64,000 nucleotides of DNA from Cladopsammia gracilis (GCA_022457155.1 JAJGOT010000034.1:62001-126000), one strand, 5' to 3'. Positions 25,100 through 35,936 are shown, numbered from the stretch's first letter. Notes: generated from the sequence alone by a model not told the origin. Program-made: numbers and translations.

Positions 25100-26340
25100 A
25101 TTTTACAAAAAATATAAATAATCCTATTAATTAAACATGTGCAAAAAAAGCTCATTAAGTAAGTTCTAGTTCAACATCAATCTCTGAAACGGCACGTTTA
25201 AAGGCATTCAGTGTGGTAGCTTCAATAATATCATTACTTTATAAGTTATTCCAGACCATCACAGTTCTGGATACAAAACTGTATTAATAAACATTGCTAG
25301 AAGCTGATGGCTGAATAAACTTATTAGAATGGAACTGCCTTGTGACTCGCTGTTTCTGAATTACATGGGCTGGCATAGTGAGACTAATCATATTATTTAT
25401 GGCTTTCCACATAACAATCAACCGTGTGTTCATTCTACGCCTCTGAAGGGGCACCCATCCCAGCTCATTAAGTAAATTTGTAACGACTCCCGGGGACCTT
25501 GAGTAACAAGACTTAACCCATCGTGCTGATCTGCACTGTATCTTTTCTAGTTCCAAAATATCCTTAGCGAGGTATGGGTCCCATACACTACTCACATATT
25601 CTAAGTGTAGTCTTCTGAGTGATTTATATGCCTTCTCCTTGACTGTTTGTGGACAATTTCCTAGGTTCCTCCTTAAAAAAACCTAGAGTTTGATTTGCTG
25701 TCTTACTGATTATTTGAATTAATGTCAGTTCCAACTAAGATTAGAGGTTAATTCAACACCTAAGTAAGGGTGTTGTGAGACTGTGGGGATAGAAAACCCT
25801 TGAGCTATATAGTTAAATGGTATTGGAGACTTAGACCTAATTACCCTTAATACACTACAATTTTTAAGATTGCCATGAAAGTTGCCATACAGTGGCCCAT
25901 GAATCTAGAGCATCCAAGTCCTTTTGCAAGTTCTCAACATCCTGGACAGATGATATAGAACTGTATAGAATAGTATCATCGGCGAAGAGTCTCAACTTAG
26001 AGCTGGATGAAAGAGAAAGGCCAATGTCGTTAATATAAATCAGGAAGAGCAATGGTGCCAAAACTGTTCCTCGAGGGACGCCGGATTGGACTTTTACACT
26101 TTTTGATTGTTGACCATTGACCACAACTTTCTGACTTCTCATGTCAACCACGTCTTTATATTGCCTCTGATGCCATAGTACTCCAACTTAGCTAGCAGAC
26201 GTTGGTGTGGGACCATGTCAAATGCTTTTGAGAAGTCGAGTATGATCATATCTGTTTGCACTCCATCATCCAGTTGTTTGGCAATGTCCTCCCAATGGTA
26301 CAACAATTTCTGTACTTGAGTTCTCTATACTCTTTCAAGG
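25100..26340 (-). mobile_element. Decayed LINE (non-LTR reverse transcriptase) fragment
   Basis: Minus-strand frames carry LINE reverse transcriptase motifs in order. Near 26185-26245 is a DFSKAFDMVPH segment; within 25864-26151 are GVPRGTVLAPLLFLIYINDI and the catalytic FADD. In 25284-25595 is the C-terminal segment with WDPYLAKDI..LEKIQ and RRMNTRLI that follows the polymerase in Jockey/CR1-like elements. Stops and frame changes separate the pieces, and no endonuclease part is seen, so it is 5'-truncated and dead. It lies in an insertion present only in copy 1 of the large duplication. Confidence 0.85.
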
Positions 26341-26734
26341 CCCAAGTCCAAGCCTGTTTTACTGTAATTTCTTAATGCCAGGTCAAGCCTGATTTGATAT
26401 AGTCGCCTCATTTACAATGTATCGTATCAGTCTCAGGGCAAAGTCCAATGTAAGGCAATGTCTGTAAGATGTTATCAAACAAAGGTCCCAGTCAGTTCTG
26501 TCATATTTTTCCCTCGTGCTCTTACCTATAATGTAATTAGGCATGTCGCACTCAGTCATTCTTCCATCGCTTCTCACCGAGTATCAATAATTCCCCTCCC
26601 CCCCCCACCCTCCCATGACTGGAAACTTTGTCATTTTAAGTTTACCGGAAGGTTTTTTGGAGCAGAATTGTTTATTACTGTAATAAATATGGCGGCAGAG
26701 AAGTGCAACCGTACCCCACATTAAGGCTTAGCCC

Positions 26735-26905
26735 TTGGAGACAGGTCCGGGGAAATATCCATTTCAGGGTGGGTACCCACGGTTCCACCTGATCTGTACT
26801 CCCCCCAGGAGGGCACCCAGGGATATGGGCCTCACCCAACTGGAGACAGATCCGGACCAGGTCCAGGGTGGCTACCCCCGGTATCACCTGATCTGCTCTA
26901 CCCCA
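26735..26905. repeat. Imperfect tandem repeat, about 100-bp unit
   Basis: Two units share CTGGAGACAG(G/A)TCCGG, CAGGGTGG(G/C)TACCC and CCACCTGATCTG / ATCACCTGATCTG. A related single unit is at about 48130-48190 in the second duplication copy. Confidence 0.55.
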
Positions 26906-27111
26906 GGAAGGCACTCCTCACCTGGTCCCTGGGGGGTTCCCAAGCGGCGCTTCCTGCCTCCCTGTATTTACCCATCACCTGTGTGTCGTTGTCCTCAATT
27001 ACCATAGATACCAACCAGCCTGCCTAGAAAGAGGATCATTAACTGGTTGCATTGGCTCATAGAGATTGGATCCTTACCTACATGTACGTAATATTTTCTA
27101 AATAACATAAT

Positions 27112-28188
27112 TTAACAGGAGGCCTTAACTGAATCGGGTTCACCATTCACGAGAGCCACTGTGTCTGCAACACAGTTCAACAGGGAAGCAATGGCATCAT
27201 GATCCTCCCTTGCCCAGACTTCACTGGAAAGGTACTTCTCTACTCTTCCTTCTGCTTCATTGGGAGATAAAGATGCATCAGGCTCTGCAGGTAGGTGCAC
27301 AGTGAAGATGATTGCAACAGGCTTATGTGGTGCATTCTGATCATTGTAATTCGAGTAACACAACAGTGGTGATGGAGGTGGGAGGAGCTCCAGATGATGG
27401 ATGAGTGCCACTCTGTGGCCTGCTTTAAACTTGTTTATCAGCAGTTCATCCATTTTCTTCTTGGTCTTCTCACCAGCGAAGTGCTTTTCTTCTGTTCCAT
27501 CAATTGTGACTAATGTTCTCTTGTTTCTCGGGTCTAACACCTCAGCGAGTTTCCTGGCCAGGCAGTCAACCACAGCATGAGCAGCCGGGGGTGCGGCCAG
27601 TAACAATGAAAGTGGTTGAGGGGGATTTGTGTTCCTGAGATGTACCAAGCAGCGGACCTTTACAATCCTCCAAAATCGGTCAGTTTGATTTGTGAATGAG
27701 GTTTGTAGTTCCTTGAGCTTGTTTTCAAAGATTTTAGGAAGGTCAAAGTCCGTTTTCACTTCAGGCTCTGGAGGGGCAAAAATGATAGCCGCGAATACAG
27801 CTATAATTGCAAGGACGAGAAGGATTACAGCGTAATTACATATGTTCTTGAAACTAGCTGGTTCTTTGTCGGTATTTGTCGCCGTCTGAGGTGCCTCGGT
27901 CGTTGTCTGAAGTGGTTCTTCCGGCTTGGGATCTGAATTTTGCGTTATCTGAGTTTGTCCTATCGTTTTCTGAGTTTGTATTGTCGTTTTCTCAAGTCCT
28001 TCATTCGCTCGCTGATCTTCTTTCTCTATTTCATCTTCACTGGTAGATGACGTAGCTTCTCGTACTGCCGAAGGACCCGAAGCAATGTCTTCCTTCGAAC
28101 TTGCATCTCCAGTCTTGTTATCACCTGAACCTTCATCCCCTTCTAAATTTTCCTTATCGTTACTTGGCTTATCCTTTTTAGGAGCCAT
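27112..28188 (-). CDS. TOR1AIP: LAP1/LULL1-like torsin activator, copy 1, presumed arginine finger lost
   Basis: Single-exon frame of 358 aa from ATG at 28186-28188. It has an acidic N-terminal half (about 1-112) on the nucleoplasmic or cytosolic side and one transmembrane helix (about 117-138). The luminal domain resembles the degenerate AAA+-like domain of vertebrate LAP1 and LULL1, with IDGT, a VALIHHLELLP strand and a C-terminal Cys. These proteins switch on torsin ATPases by inserting an arginine finger. Here the corresponding residue 339 is Cys (codon TGT at 27172-27174), where the copy at 48370-49446 has Arg (CGT). The FYAYCD segment of that copy is CYSNYN here, losing the cysteine. 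The frame is otherwise open. It may be a decaying paralog or a non-activating torsin binder. Confidence 0.88.
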   Translation of the reverse strand: MAPKKDKPSNDKENLEGDEGSGDNKTGDASSKEDIASGPSAVREATSSTSEDEIEKEDQRANEGLEKTTIQTQKTIGQTQITQNSDPKPEEPLQTTTEAPQTATNTDKEPASFKNICNYAVILLVLAIIAVFAAIIFAPPEPEVKTDFDLPKIFENKLKELQTSFTNQTDRFWRIVKVRCLVHLRNTNPPQPLSLLLAAPPAAHAVVDCLARKLAEVLDPRNKRTLVTIDGTEEKHFAGEKTKKKMDELLINKFKAGHRVALIHHLELLPPPSPLLCYSNYNDQNAPHKPVAIIFTVHLPAEPDASLSPNEAEGRVEKYLSSEVWAREDHDAIASLLNCVADTVALVNGEPDSVKASC

Positions 28189-28437
28189 TTATTCGTTCCC
28201 AAAATGCAAAAAATTAACAAACAGCACAGGTGCCTCAATGTTTTCTCGGAAAAGCAGGAATACTAACAAAATGCGCGTTTTCCAGGAAAACCTCCGCTTG
28301 GTAGCCGTTCATTTAGTTTGCTGTTCTAACGATAAATTTGATTGGTCCATTGAGTTAGCCTGACCAATAGTAATGGCTGTTAGAAAATGTTTTTGTAGAA
28401 AAATTGCCGCGAAAGCTTCCCCTCAGTGTTTCTCAAA
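28189..28437. promoter_or_regulatory. Bidirectional promoter, activator/torsin, copy 1
   Basis: Only 249 bp separate the two divergent ATGs. The interval contains an inverted pair of CCAAT boxes (ATTGG near 28341 and CCAAT near 28364). The same spacing is kept in the second copy (49447-49695). Shared regulation of the pair is an inference from this arrangement. Confidence 0.7.
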
Positions 28438-28872
28438 ATGGCGAGAATTAGGCTGTTTTTGTTGCTTTTCTCGCTGTGTTTGTCTCCAGTTTACGCTGTC
28501 GTCGTCGAAACTATTATCGGAAGTGCTGTAGTTGGGTGTTTTGGTTATCTTGCGCCTAAAGTGGTGTGTCAATTTAAAGAATGTTGCACGGATAAATGGA
28601 TTCCAGCGAACATCACAGGTCTACAGTCAGCTCTCCGGAGGCGTGTGTTTGGACAGCATTTAGTTACCGAGACAGTACTGAAGGCAGTTGTGGGGCATTT
28701 GAATAACAAAGCTCCAAGTAAAGCGTTGGCGATTTCATTTAACGGCTGGACGGGCTCAGGGAAAAACTTTGTTAGCAAGATCATCGCGGAGCATATTTTT
28801 AAGAAGGGAATGGACAGTAATTTTGTTCATCAAAACATTAGATATATATCATTAAATCAACTTTTAGCCTGA
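28438..28872 (+). pseudogene. TOR: Torsin, truncated at duplication breakpoint
   Basis: From ATG 28438 the frame matches the intact torsin at 49696-50691 for 132 codons with very few changes: a signal peptide, luminal Cys residues, and the torsin-type Walker A GWTGSGKN. After GTTCATCAAA (about 28835) similarity stops abruptly, and 12 unrelated residues lead to a stop. Walker B, sensor 1 and the sensor 2 GCK motif are missing, so any product could not be a working ATPase. The break fits the right-hand junction of the large tandem duplication. Confidence 0.9.
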
Positions 28873-29129
28873 TACTGAGAATTAAAATATCTACTAAAAT
28901 CGGTCATGGTCACATACTGTGTAAAGGCCAGGCCTGTTTTGGCATTAAATTAATATACATGCCACCTTTCTACCATTCACAGGTGTATAATATATTTCTC
29001 ATTAAATAAGAACCTATTTAAGAACCTGCGTAGCCTAAAATTCCACTAAGCATCATTTACATAAGAACCCGTTTAAGCTAAATTTGAAAAAATGGGTTCT
29101 TATAAGCGGGTAAGTACTGTATCAGAGGA

Positions 29130-29426
29130 TTGCCAACAGTTTCCCCTAGAACTCGAACAGTAGGCCGAAAAGGGTATGAAATATCTTTACCCCAGCTGGA
29201 GTTTCTCCGGAATGCAATGCGATTTACCTGGTCTCAAATAACGGGAATGTTATTGGTGTCCAGAACCACTCTTTGGCGTAGAGTTCAAAACCTACAGTCA
29301 TTCGCCAGCCATTATACCACGGTCTCAAATGCGCTATTAGATGAATTAATTAGAACAATAAGACGAGGCTTCCCAAATTCGGGAACCAGCATGTTGCTGG
29401 GACACTTGCGGCTGATGATGATTTGA
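29130..29426 (+). pseudogene. Integrase-type DDE transposase, N-terminal fragment
   Basis: The frame reads a helix-turn-helix segment (FTWSQITGMLLVSRTTLWRR) followed by LLDELIRTIRRGFPNSG and MLLGHLR. This order is seen at the N-terminus of the integrase-core transposase-like proteins common in cnidarians and fishes. The catalytic core is absent. A second shorter copy is at 35377-35546. Both continue into the same downstream repeat, so this is a repeated transposon remnant and not a host gene. Confidence 0.7.
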
Positions 29427-29549
29427 TGTGTTTATATATGAGAAGGTGAACTGCCAGGTTCATGAAAATGAGTTCGACATAAACATAATCATAAGTGCAA
29501 GCATAAGCCTAAAGATCAATCTTATGCTCATGTTTGTCAATGTTGGTAC

Positions 29550-29708
29550 TATAGTATGACATAGTACGGCACAAACAGTTCGTAAACAGAGCAAAACGTA
29601 AAGTATATTTTACTTTCCAGAAACTCCGCCCGGGTTACCAACGTACCTCGTGCTTCTCTAGTCGCGTGACCAAAAGGATCACGTGACCGCACATCATCCG
29701 ACACTAAA
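29550..29708 (-). repeat. Ty3/gypsy 3' LTR
   Basis: Aligned with 34109-34268 over its full length, with about a dozen differences. Its inner border follows the purine tract at about 29709-29720 (plus-strand TCCCTCCCTT). Confidence 0.9.
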
Positions 29709-29930
29709 TCCCTCCCTTATTTGAAAATGAAAGACACTACAATAACAATAAAACTCAACGCTAACAATTGAGTGTCCACTGTCAACTGTGCACTCTATGA
29801 AATCAAAGACAAAGTTTCTTAACAGTCCTTTAACGAAAATGTCTCAACAAAGTCCTTCACCCCACTCCTACTTGGTGGGAATGAAGTCATTAAACGTTGT
29901 AAACATCAGTGTTCTTGGGAAAGTCTACTC

Positions 29931-30833
29931 CTACTTGGAAAGAACAAAGTCATTAAAACGTGTAGGAGTGCGAAATTGTCTAACTGGTCTTGGCATTGGG
30001 GTCTGTGCCAAGGGTGGTTGTGGTGTTGTTCCAAGGTTGTTGTTGGATGGTGGAATTTTAATTTTCCGCAGGAGTGACACATTTCGCATGATGCGTGGTC
30101 CATCCGAGCGTTGTAGAATTACACTTGGTCCTTTCCTTTGCTTCACAGTGTATGCATGAGGGTCGTAAGTGGTACTCAACTTGTCTTTCTTGGGCTGGCG
30201 CAACAGAACAGTATCCCCTTCTTTTATGTCACAGACCTTAACGTGTCTGGAATGGTCATCATAACATTTAGCTTGTGCTTTGCGAACAAAATCATGGTCG
30301 CAGGCTTTTCCCATGGTAGGGTCTCCATGTGGAATGGTCACCTGGGGAAGTATGGTGCGAATTGGTCTCCCGAAAAATAACTCAGCTGGTGATATCCCGG
30401 TGGAAAGATGAGGTATGGCACGATAGTTCATGAGGAATCGATTTAGTTCCTGTTTCCAATCATGGCCTTGAATGTGGGCATCACAAATAGTTTTCTCAAG
30501 CGGAGTGTTGAAACGCTCAACAGTTCCATTTGCTGATGGCCAGTAAGGGGTAAGGCGTCGATGTTTGATACCATGGTCGTTTGTATACGTCTTGAATTCT
30601 TGAGAAATAAACTGGGGGCCATTGTCAGTAACGAGTTCCTCTGGGTAGCCAAACTGAGAGAAGATGGTCTCAAGGTGTTTGACGATACTTGAAGTTGAAG
30701 TACTGTGGGCAATGGCTATTGCAGGATACCGAGAACAAGCATCCACAAGAGAGAGAAGTGATTCTCCAGTTGGAAATGGCCTGCACAAATCACAGTGTAC
30801 TACTTGCCATGGTTGAGTGGGCATAGTGATCAT
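29931..30833 (-). pseudogene. Ty3/gypsy integrase region
   Basis: Frame of about 300 codons with the integrase catalytic triad: Asp in VVHCDLCRPF, Asp in VTDNGPQF, Glu in NGTVERF, spaced as D-D-35-E. A GPSVILQRSDG module follows near the C-terminus. The upstream HHCC zinc-binding part lies across a frame break near 30834-30930, where the first His positions look altered. It would have inserted the element cDNA; here it is cut off from the rest of pol. Confidence 0.9.
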
Positions 30834-30889
30834 TCTGAGCGGTTCAGGCGTTGATTTAATTTGGCACCTGTGCTTGGCAAGGAAGACAG

Positions 30890-31813
30890 CTACTGATCAT
30901 AGTCTCTACAGCAGAATCGATTCCAGGCCACCAGACCTTTTCGCGCAAGAGCTGTTTGGTCTTGATGATAAGCGAGCTGGAGGGTACGTTGTTGAAGTTT
31001 GCTTGGTATCACAAGACGTGTTCCACGTAACACAACATCATTCTGAAGAGAGAGCTGTAGGCGTACATTGAAGTATGGTCTGATGGTTTGATCCTCTGAC
31101 CAATTGCCACTGGTGATGGACTCTTTCACCATTTGCAAGACAGAATCATCGACAGATGCAGTTTGGATTTCCTCCAAGGTCATGGCCTTTGGTACAGCAT
31201 TAACAGCAACATGATTGACATATTCTTCTGCAATATTTTGGTCGAAGGAAGGCTGACGGCTGATTGGCAGTCTCGAGAGGACATCAGCAGGGTTTTGTGG
31301 TTCATGTCTGTAGATAATGTTGAACCGATAGGGTTGTAAGCGCAGAGCCCAGCGCTCAATACGGGCAGGCGGTTTCCCTTGGGGAATGTATATGATTTGA
31401 AGAGGTTTGTGATCTGTGTATAAGTCGAAACTGGTCCCGTAAAGATACAGGTTAAATTTCTCGCACGCCCAGACAACCGAAAGAGCCTTCCGTTCAGTCT
31501 GCGAATAGCGCCGCTCGACGTCGGAGAGGGTACGACTTGCGTAAGCCACTGGTCTGGTTTTTCCATTGGATGTCTGGGTGAGAATGGCTCCGAGGCCAAC
31601 TGGACTGGCATCAACATGTAACTGAGTTGGAGCAGATTGACTGTAATGAGCCATGACACATTCACTTGTCAGCAAATTCTTTAGCATGTTGAAAGAACTT
31701 TGTTGGGACGAGGTCCATTCCCATGGTTGATCCTTTCGTGTGACCTGACGTAGTGGTTCGGAGACAGAAGCAAAGTTAGGAATGAATCGGGAGCAGTATG
31801 TAACGAGGCCCAC
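30890..31813 (-). pseudogene. Ty3/gypsy RT connection and RNase H region
   Basis: The frame includes the end of the polymerase (LVTYCSRFIPNFA), then RNase H segments LHVDASPVGLGAIL, SQTERKALSVVWACEKF and LYTDHKPLQ, and DVLSRLP at its end. The order and motifs are those of gypsy pol. It is joined to the integrase by a broken frame. Confidence 0.9.
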
Positions 31814-31874
31814 AAAAATGCGGACTTCAGCAGGATTACTGGATGCTCGAGCTTCACGGATGGCTTCGACTTTC

Positions 31875-32886
31875 TTACTGTCGGGGGATATTCCATCTGC
31901 AGAGATGACGAAACCAAAAAAATGAGGCGAGGAACACTAAAAATGCACTTCTCCCGGTTGAGGGTAGACGTTTCTCCTCGAGGCGCTGAAACAATATTTC
32001 AAGGTTTGAATCATGTTCTTCCTGTGTTTTCCAGAATACAATGATGTCATCCGACATGTTTCGAGTACCAGGGCACCCATGAAGAACCTGTTGAACGGTG
32101 TGCTGGTAGATTACAGGTGCGGATGAGACTCCAAATATTAACCGCTTGTAGTGGTAGAGTCCTTTGTGGGTTGCAAAGGTGGTTATTTGCCTGGACTCAG
32201 GATGAAGTTCAATTTGATGGTAGCCCCATCGCAGATCTAACTTTGAGAATACGTTGGCTCCTTGTAAATCATGTAGAACATCATTCACAGTAGGATGATC
32301 CCAACTCACTCTCTATTTTTTGTTACATTTTTCTTTTATTCCTTAGCTGTACTTGTGTTTAGTTGCCTATGTAAATCTTACCTATATATCATGTAAAACT
32401 GAGCTGAGTTGAATAAATCATCTTGTCTCGTCTTGTTCGCGTAGAATGGCAGTGTTAGCTTGGCGCATGTCGACACAGATGCGTATGTCCCCGGAAGGCT
32501 TGGGAATCGCAACGAGAGGTGACACCCAAAGGAGTTGGCCCAGTAACTGGTTCAATGATATCAAGCTGTTGTAACTCGTCCAATTTGTCTTCGACGGCTT
32601 TGCGAACATGAAATGGAAGACGTCTTGGAGGCTGAGCAACAGGGCTAACAGTGTCGTCAACATGCAGCTTCAGCTGGAAATTTTGGAGTTTGCCTACCCC
32701 TTGGAAGATCGAAGAGTGTTGGCTGAGTAACGCGTTTAAGGTGCTTTCTTGTAATGGCGAGTTGTTGTTGTTGTTGACGAGGTTGATGTGGTTATGTTCA
32801 ACAAAGAGACCCAGGCCAACAGCAGTTGATCTACGCATCAGAGAGCCAGAGTTCTCGTCTTGTGAAACAATGAAAGTTGCCATCAT
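31875..32886 (-). pseudogene. Ty3/gypsy reverse transcriptase, interrupted
   Basis: The two halves of the polymerase are visible: RICVDMRQANTAILRE near 32450, and FSKLDLRWGYHQIELHPESR with the catalytic MSDDIIVF in 31875-32309. Between them, about 32310-32440 is foreign DNA with an AATAAATCATCTTGTCTCGT tail, probably the 3' end of a small non-LTR element. This insertion and a further frame change near 31875-31925 disable the polymerase. Confidence 0.9.
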
Positions 32887-32943
32887 TTCCTTGTCACCAT
32901 ACTTTAAGAGATCAGTAAAGAACCCTTGATGGCCAGCGGTGTA

Positions 32944-33135
32944 TCAGAGCCGTAAGTAAAAAGCTTTACGTATACGTGCGAATCGGCGAGTTGATACTTG
33001 TTGTGCATGGAGATTCAATCTTGAAAACGTTGCATTGTCAAGGATGTTGACACTGGCACCGGAGTCGACAATAAGTTGTGTTGGCGTGTCCCCGATTGCC
33101 ACTGTAATTGGCGGTATTTTGTGCTGATTCTGCAC
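32944..33135 (-). pseudogene. Ty3/gypsy aspartic protease region
   Basis: The short frame has LIVDSGASVNILD, the VDSGAS active-site motif of retroelement aspartic proteases. It lies between gag and the polymerase as expected, and its ends are broken by frame changes. Confidence 0.85.
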
Positions 33136-33191
33136 GATAAATAAATATTCGTCATCAGAATATTCGGTGACTGCTGCAACAGCTTGCGGTT

Positions 33192-33899
33192 CTACAGCTT
33201 AAATAGTTCGAACTTCTTGATTCGTGGTTGGAAAACGGGATTTCTCGTTACCTGAAAACCGCCGTTGCTTGCAAACACGAGCGAAGTGTCCAATTTTCTG
33301 ACAGTTTCGACAGGCATGACCGTTGGCTGGGCAAGAGGAATGTTTCGCGCGATGTCCCGCGATCCCGCAGCAAAACAAACATCATTCGACCCACTAGCAC
33401 GTGCTGCAGTTGCATTCTCAGCAGAATCACGTTTCCAAGGAAGGAAAGACCTCTGTGATTGCGAAGATTTGTTTACCCAATGTAGTTGGTGAAGGTCGGA
33501 AGAACTGTTGACAGTTTCCATGTCGGAGGTTTGTTGCGTAGAGGCTTCGAGAGCGCGAGCGATGGACATTGCACTATCCAAATTGAGTTCCGTTTCTTGA
33601 AGAAGGCGCCGTCGCAACCGAATTGATGAGCGTTTTTCAATAATTTGATCCCGGATCATCTCGTGGGGTTTATCGTATTCGCAGGTTTGAACAAGAGACT
33701 TCAACCGAGTGACGAAGCGATCGATACTTTCACCATTTTCCTGCGTTGCTTGTCTGATGTGGTGCCGCTCAAATGAGATGTTCTTTCGAGTTTCGAAATA
33801 CGCGTGTAGTGCGGAGAGCGCCGACTCGTAATCATCGCCTGTATCGCGAAGAGTCTCGAAGATTTCCTGAACTTCTGGCCCGGAAAGGTGTAATAACAC
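33192..33899 (-). pseudogene. Ty3/gypsy Gag region
   Basis: The capsid-like part includes ALSALHAYFETRKN and ESIDRFVTRLKSL. Two CCHC zinc knuckles (CCGIAGHRAKHSSC and CRNCQKIGHFARVC) are readable at 33271-33381, but in a different frame from the capsid, so at least one frameshift has occurred. Gag would have packaged element RNA. Confidence 0.85.
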
Positions 33900-34108
33900 G
33901 GCTCGCTGTTGCTTAGGATCAATGCAACCGGAAGCCGACAGGTAGTAGTCGAGGGATTTCGTCCACTTTCGCCATCTTTGTGCTAAAGTTGTAGGGTCGC
34001 CAACGTTGAATGGCGCGGTACGGCCGGCAAGTCCAACACGCGCGGCATAAAAATTTCGTGCAATAGACTTGAAAGTAAACTAAATGGTTCACTGTCCTCG
34101 TCGCCAGT

Positions 34109-34268
34109 TATAGTATGGCATCAGTAGGGCACAAACAGTTCGTAAACAAAGCAAAACGTAAAGTACATTTTACTCTCCAGAAAATCCGCCCGGGTTACCA
34201 ACGTACCTCGTGCTTCTCTAGTCACGTGACCAAAAGGATCACATGACCGCACGTCATCCGACACAACA
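34109..34268 (-). repeat. Ty3/gypsy 5' LTR
   Basis: On the minus strand it begins TGTTGTGTCGGATGACG. The primer-binding region ACTGGCGACGAGG lies just inside it (about 34096-34108). The 5-bp target duplication follows at 34269. Confidence 0.9.
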
Positions 34269-34273
34269 GGTAC

Positions 34274-34880
34274 ATACATACATACTTTATTTGTTATCGA
34301 GGTCAGAGAAAATGGTTTTCAATTGACGCAAATTCTGCATGACGCTTCCGCTTGAAAACCAGGCTTTAGTTTCTAAAGAAACTGTGGTGCTGTGTCGTTG
34401 ATGAAGAGGAACACTTTACTTAAATCTCTTTACGGTGGCAAACCTCACGAACATATTTTACAAGAAATATGTACATAAAATCTTTTTGCCTGTAGTGTAA
34501 TAAATAAAATAAATAAATAAATAAATAACTATATTTAGAGAGGAAAGCCGCATCAGCCGTAGCTGGTTTTTATGCAGGTCCTTTTTCCAGATTGAATTGG
34601 AATTAAGAATGTTGGTTTTTGAGGAGAGGTGAAAACCGGAGTACCCAGAGAAAAACCTCTCGGAGCAAGGAGAGAACCAACAACAAACTCAACCCACATA
34701 TGACGCCGGGACCGAGGATCGAACCCGGGCCACATTGGTGGGCCGGCGAATGCTTTCACCACTACACCATAATATAAATCCATAATATAAATCACACATA
34801 AGGCAGAACCATTGTTGGTGTATTTTGTTTATGCCTCTCCAAAGCTTTCCCCAGCACAAGTTGCAGGCAAAGGAAAAATA
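34274..34880. repeat. Repeat unit split by the gypsy insertion, copy A
   Basis: Matches 35665-36268 throughout, including an embedded SINE. With 29255-29545 it forms one repeat interrupted by the retrotransposon. An AAATAAATAAATAAATAA run lies at about 34500-34528. Confidence 0.75.
34553..34772 (-). mobile_element. tRNA-derived SINE, copy 1
   Basis: On the minus strand an RNA polymerase III A box (TGGTGTAGTGG at 34759-34769) and B box (GGTTCGATCCT at 34715-34725) lie 33 bp apart, as in a tRNA gene. A TTTTTCTCTGGGTACTCCGG segment follows, resembling the conserved central domain shared by several metazoan SINEs. The 80-codon frame across it is a translation of the SINE. Confidence 0.8.
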
Positions 34881-34892
34881 ACGAAAAAATAC

Positions 34893-35376
34893 TTGAAGGT
34901 TGTACGTCTAGGGACGCAAGTCGTGGTCCTCAAAATGTGTGGTTTGACTCTCTAAAACATTTTTCTCTGCCTACATGAGCTGGAAATTGGCTTTGCAAAG
35001 CATCTTTTAAAACTTATTTAAACAGTTCAGTTCGCAATTCCATACAATGTCTTTAATATATTTTCAAATACCATCAATATGCAAACATTATCCTTGGATG
35101 TCCTGTGGTTGTATTTCATCTGTCAGTAAAGTCCAGAAAACAGGCGGCGGGGGTTTCATGGAAAGGAGGCAAAAATCTCCCTCCTTCACTGCACACGTGC
35201 ACAACTCCACGCATATCACGCTTGAACAAGAGCGATATGATGGCTGAAACGGGCTCTCTTCTCTGCGGGGGCTCCCTTGGGAGAAGAGAGGAAGGGAAGA
35301 ATGGAAGGGGAGAAAGAGTGCTTCATCTCACTCCAGCCTAAGCGCGCTTTATATTTCCCTTTATTGTTCTTTATTA
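34893..35376. repeat. Dispersed repeat block, copy 2 of 3
   Basis: Matches 36976-37480 closely and 14140-14560 more distantly. It ends where the transposase-fragment repeat begins at 35377. Confidence 0.65.
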
Positions 35377-35546
35377 CATCCAGAACCACTCTTTGGCATA
35401 GAGTTCAAAACCTAGAGTCATTCTCCAGCCATCATACCACCGTTTCAAATGCGCTATTAGATGAATTAATTATAACAATAAGAAGAGGCTTCCCAAATTC
35501 GGGAACGAGCATGTTGCTGGGACACTTGCGGCTGATGATGATTTGA
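35377..35546 (+). pseudogene. Integrase-type transposase fragment, second copy
   Basis: Repeats the SRTTLWHRVQNLESF and LLDELI..IRRGFPNSG segments of 29130-29426 with several changes, and then the same stop. It starts abruptly after the preceding repeat block, so it is 5'-truncated. Confidence 0.7.
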
Positions 35547-35936
35547 CGTGTTCATATGTGAGAAGGTAAACTGCCCGGTTCATGAAAATGGGTTCGACAT
35601 AAACATAATCATAAGTGCAAACATAAGCCTAAAGACCAATCTTATGCTTTTGTCAATGTTGGTACATACATTCATACTTTATTTGTTATGCAGGTCAGAG
35701 AAAATGGTTTTCAATTGACGCAAATTCTGCATGATGCTTCCGCTTGAAAACCAGGCTTTAGTTTCTAAACAAACTGGTGCTTTGTCGTTGATGAAGAGGA
35801 ACACTTTACTTAAATCTCTTTACAGTGGCAAACCTCGCGAACATATTTTACAAGAAATGTGTACATAAAATCTTTTTATCTGCAGTGTAATAAATAAAAT
35901 AAATAAATACTAATAACTATATGTAGCGAGGAAAGC

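Larger units (their letters stand above)
29550..34268 (-). mobile_element. Ty3/gypsy LTR retrotransposon, decayed, 4.7 kb
   Basis: LTRs of about 160 bp lie at 29550-29708 and 34109-34268, flanked by a 5-bp target duplication GGTAC (29545-29549 and 34269-34273). The minus-strand order is gag, protease, reverse transcriptase, RNase H, integrase, the Ty3/gypsy order. The primer-binding region after the 5' LTR reads ACTGGCGACGAGG. A purine tract (AAGGGAGGGAT) precedes the 3' LTR. About a dozen differences between the LTRs and several frame breaks show that it is old. It inserted into a repeat whose uninterrupted version is at 35641-35700. Confidence 0.95.

Noticed and set aside
28426..28437. Torsin starting at an upstream GTG (also 49684-49695), and BTB starting at TTG 5468
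   Set aside because: Non-ATG starts are not needed; the downstream ATG gives the expected signal peptide or BTB start.
29788..30159. Plus-strand frame of 123 codons
   Set aside because: It is antisense to the well-supported integrase and gypsy 3' region.
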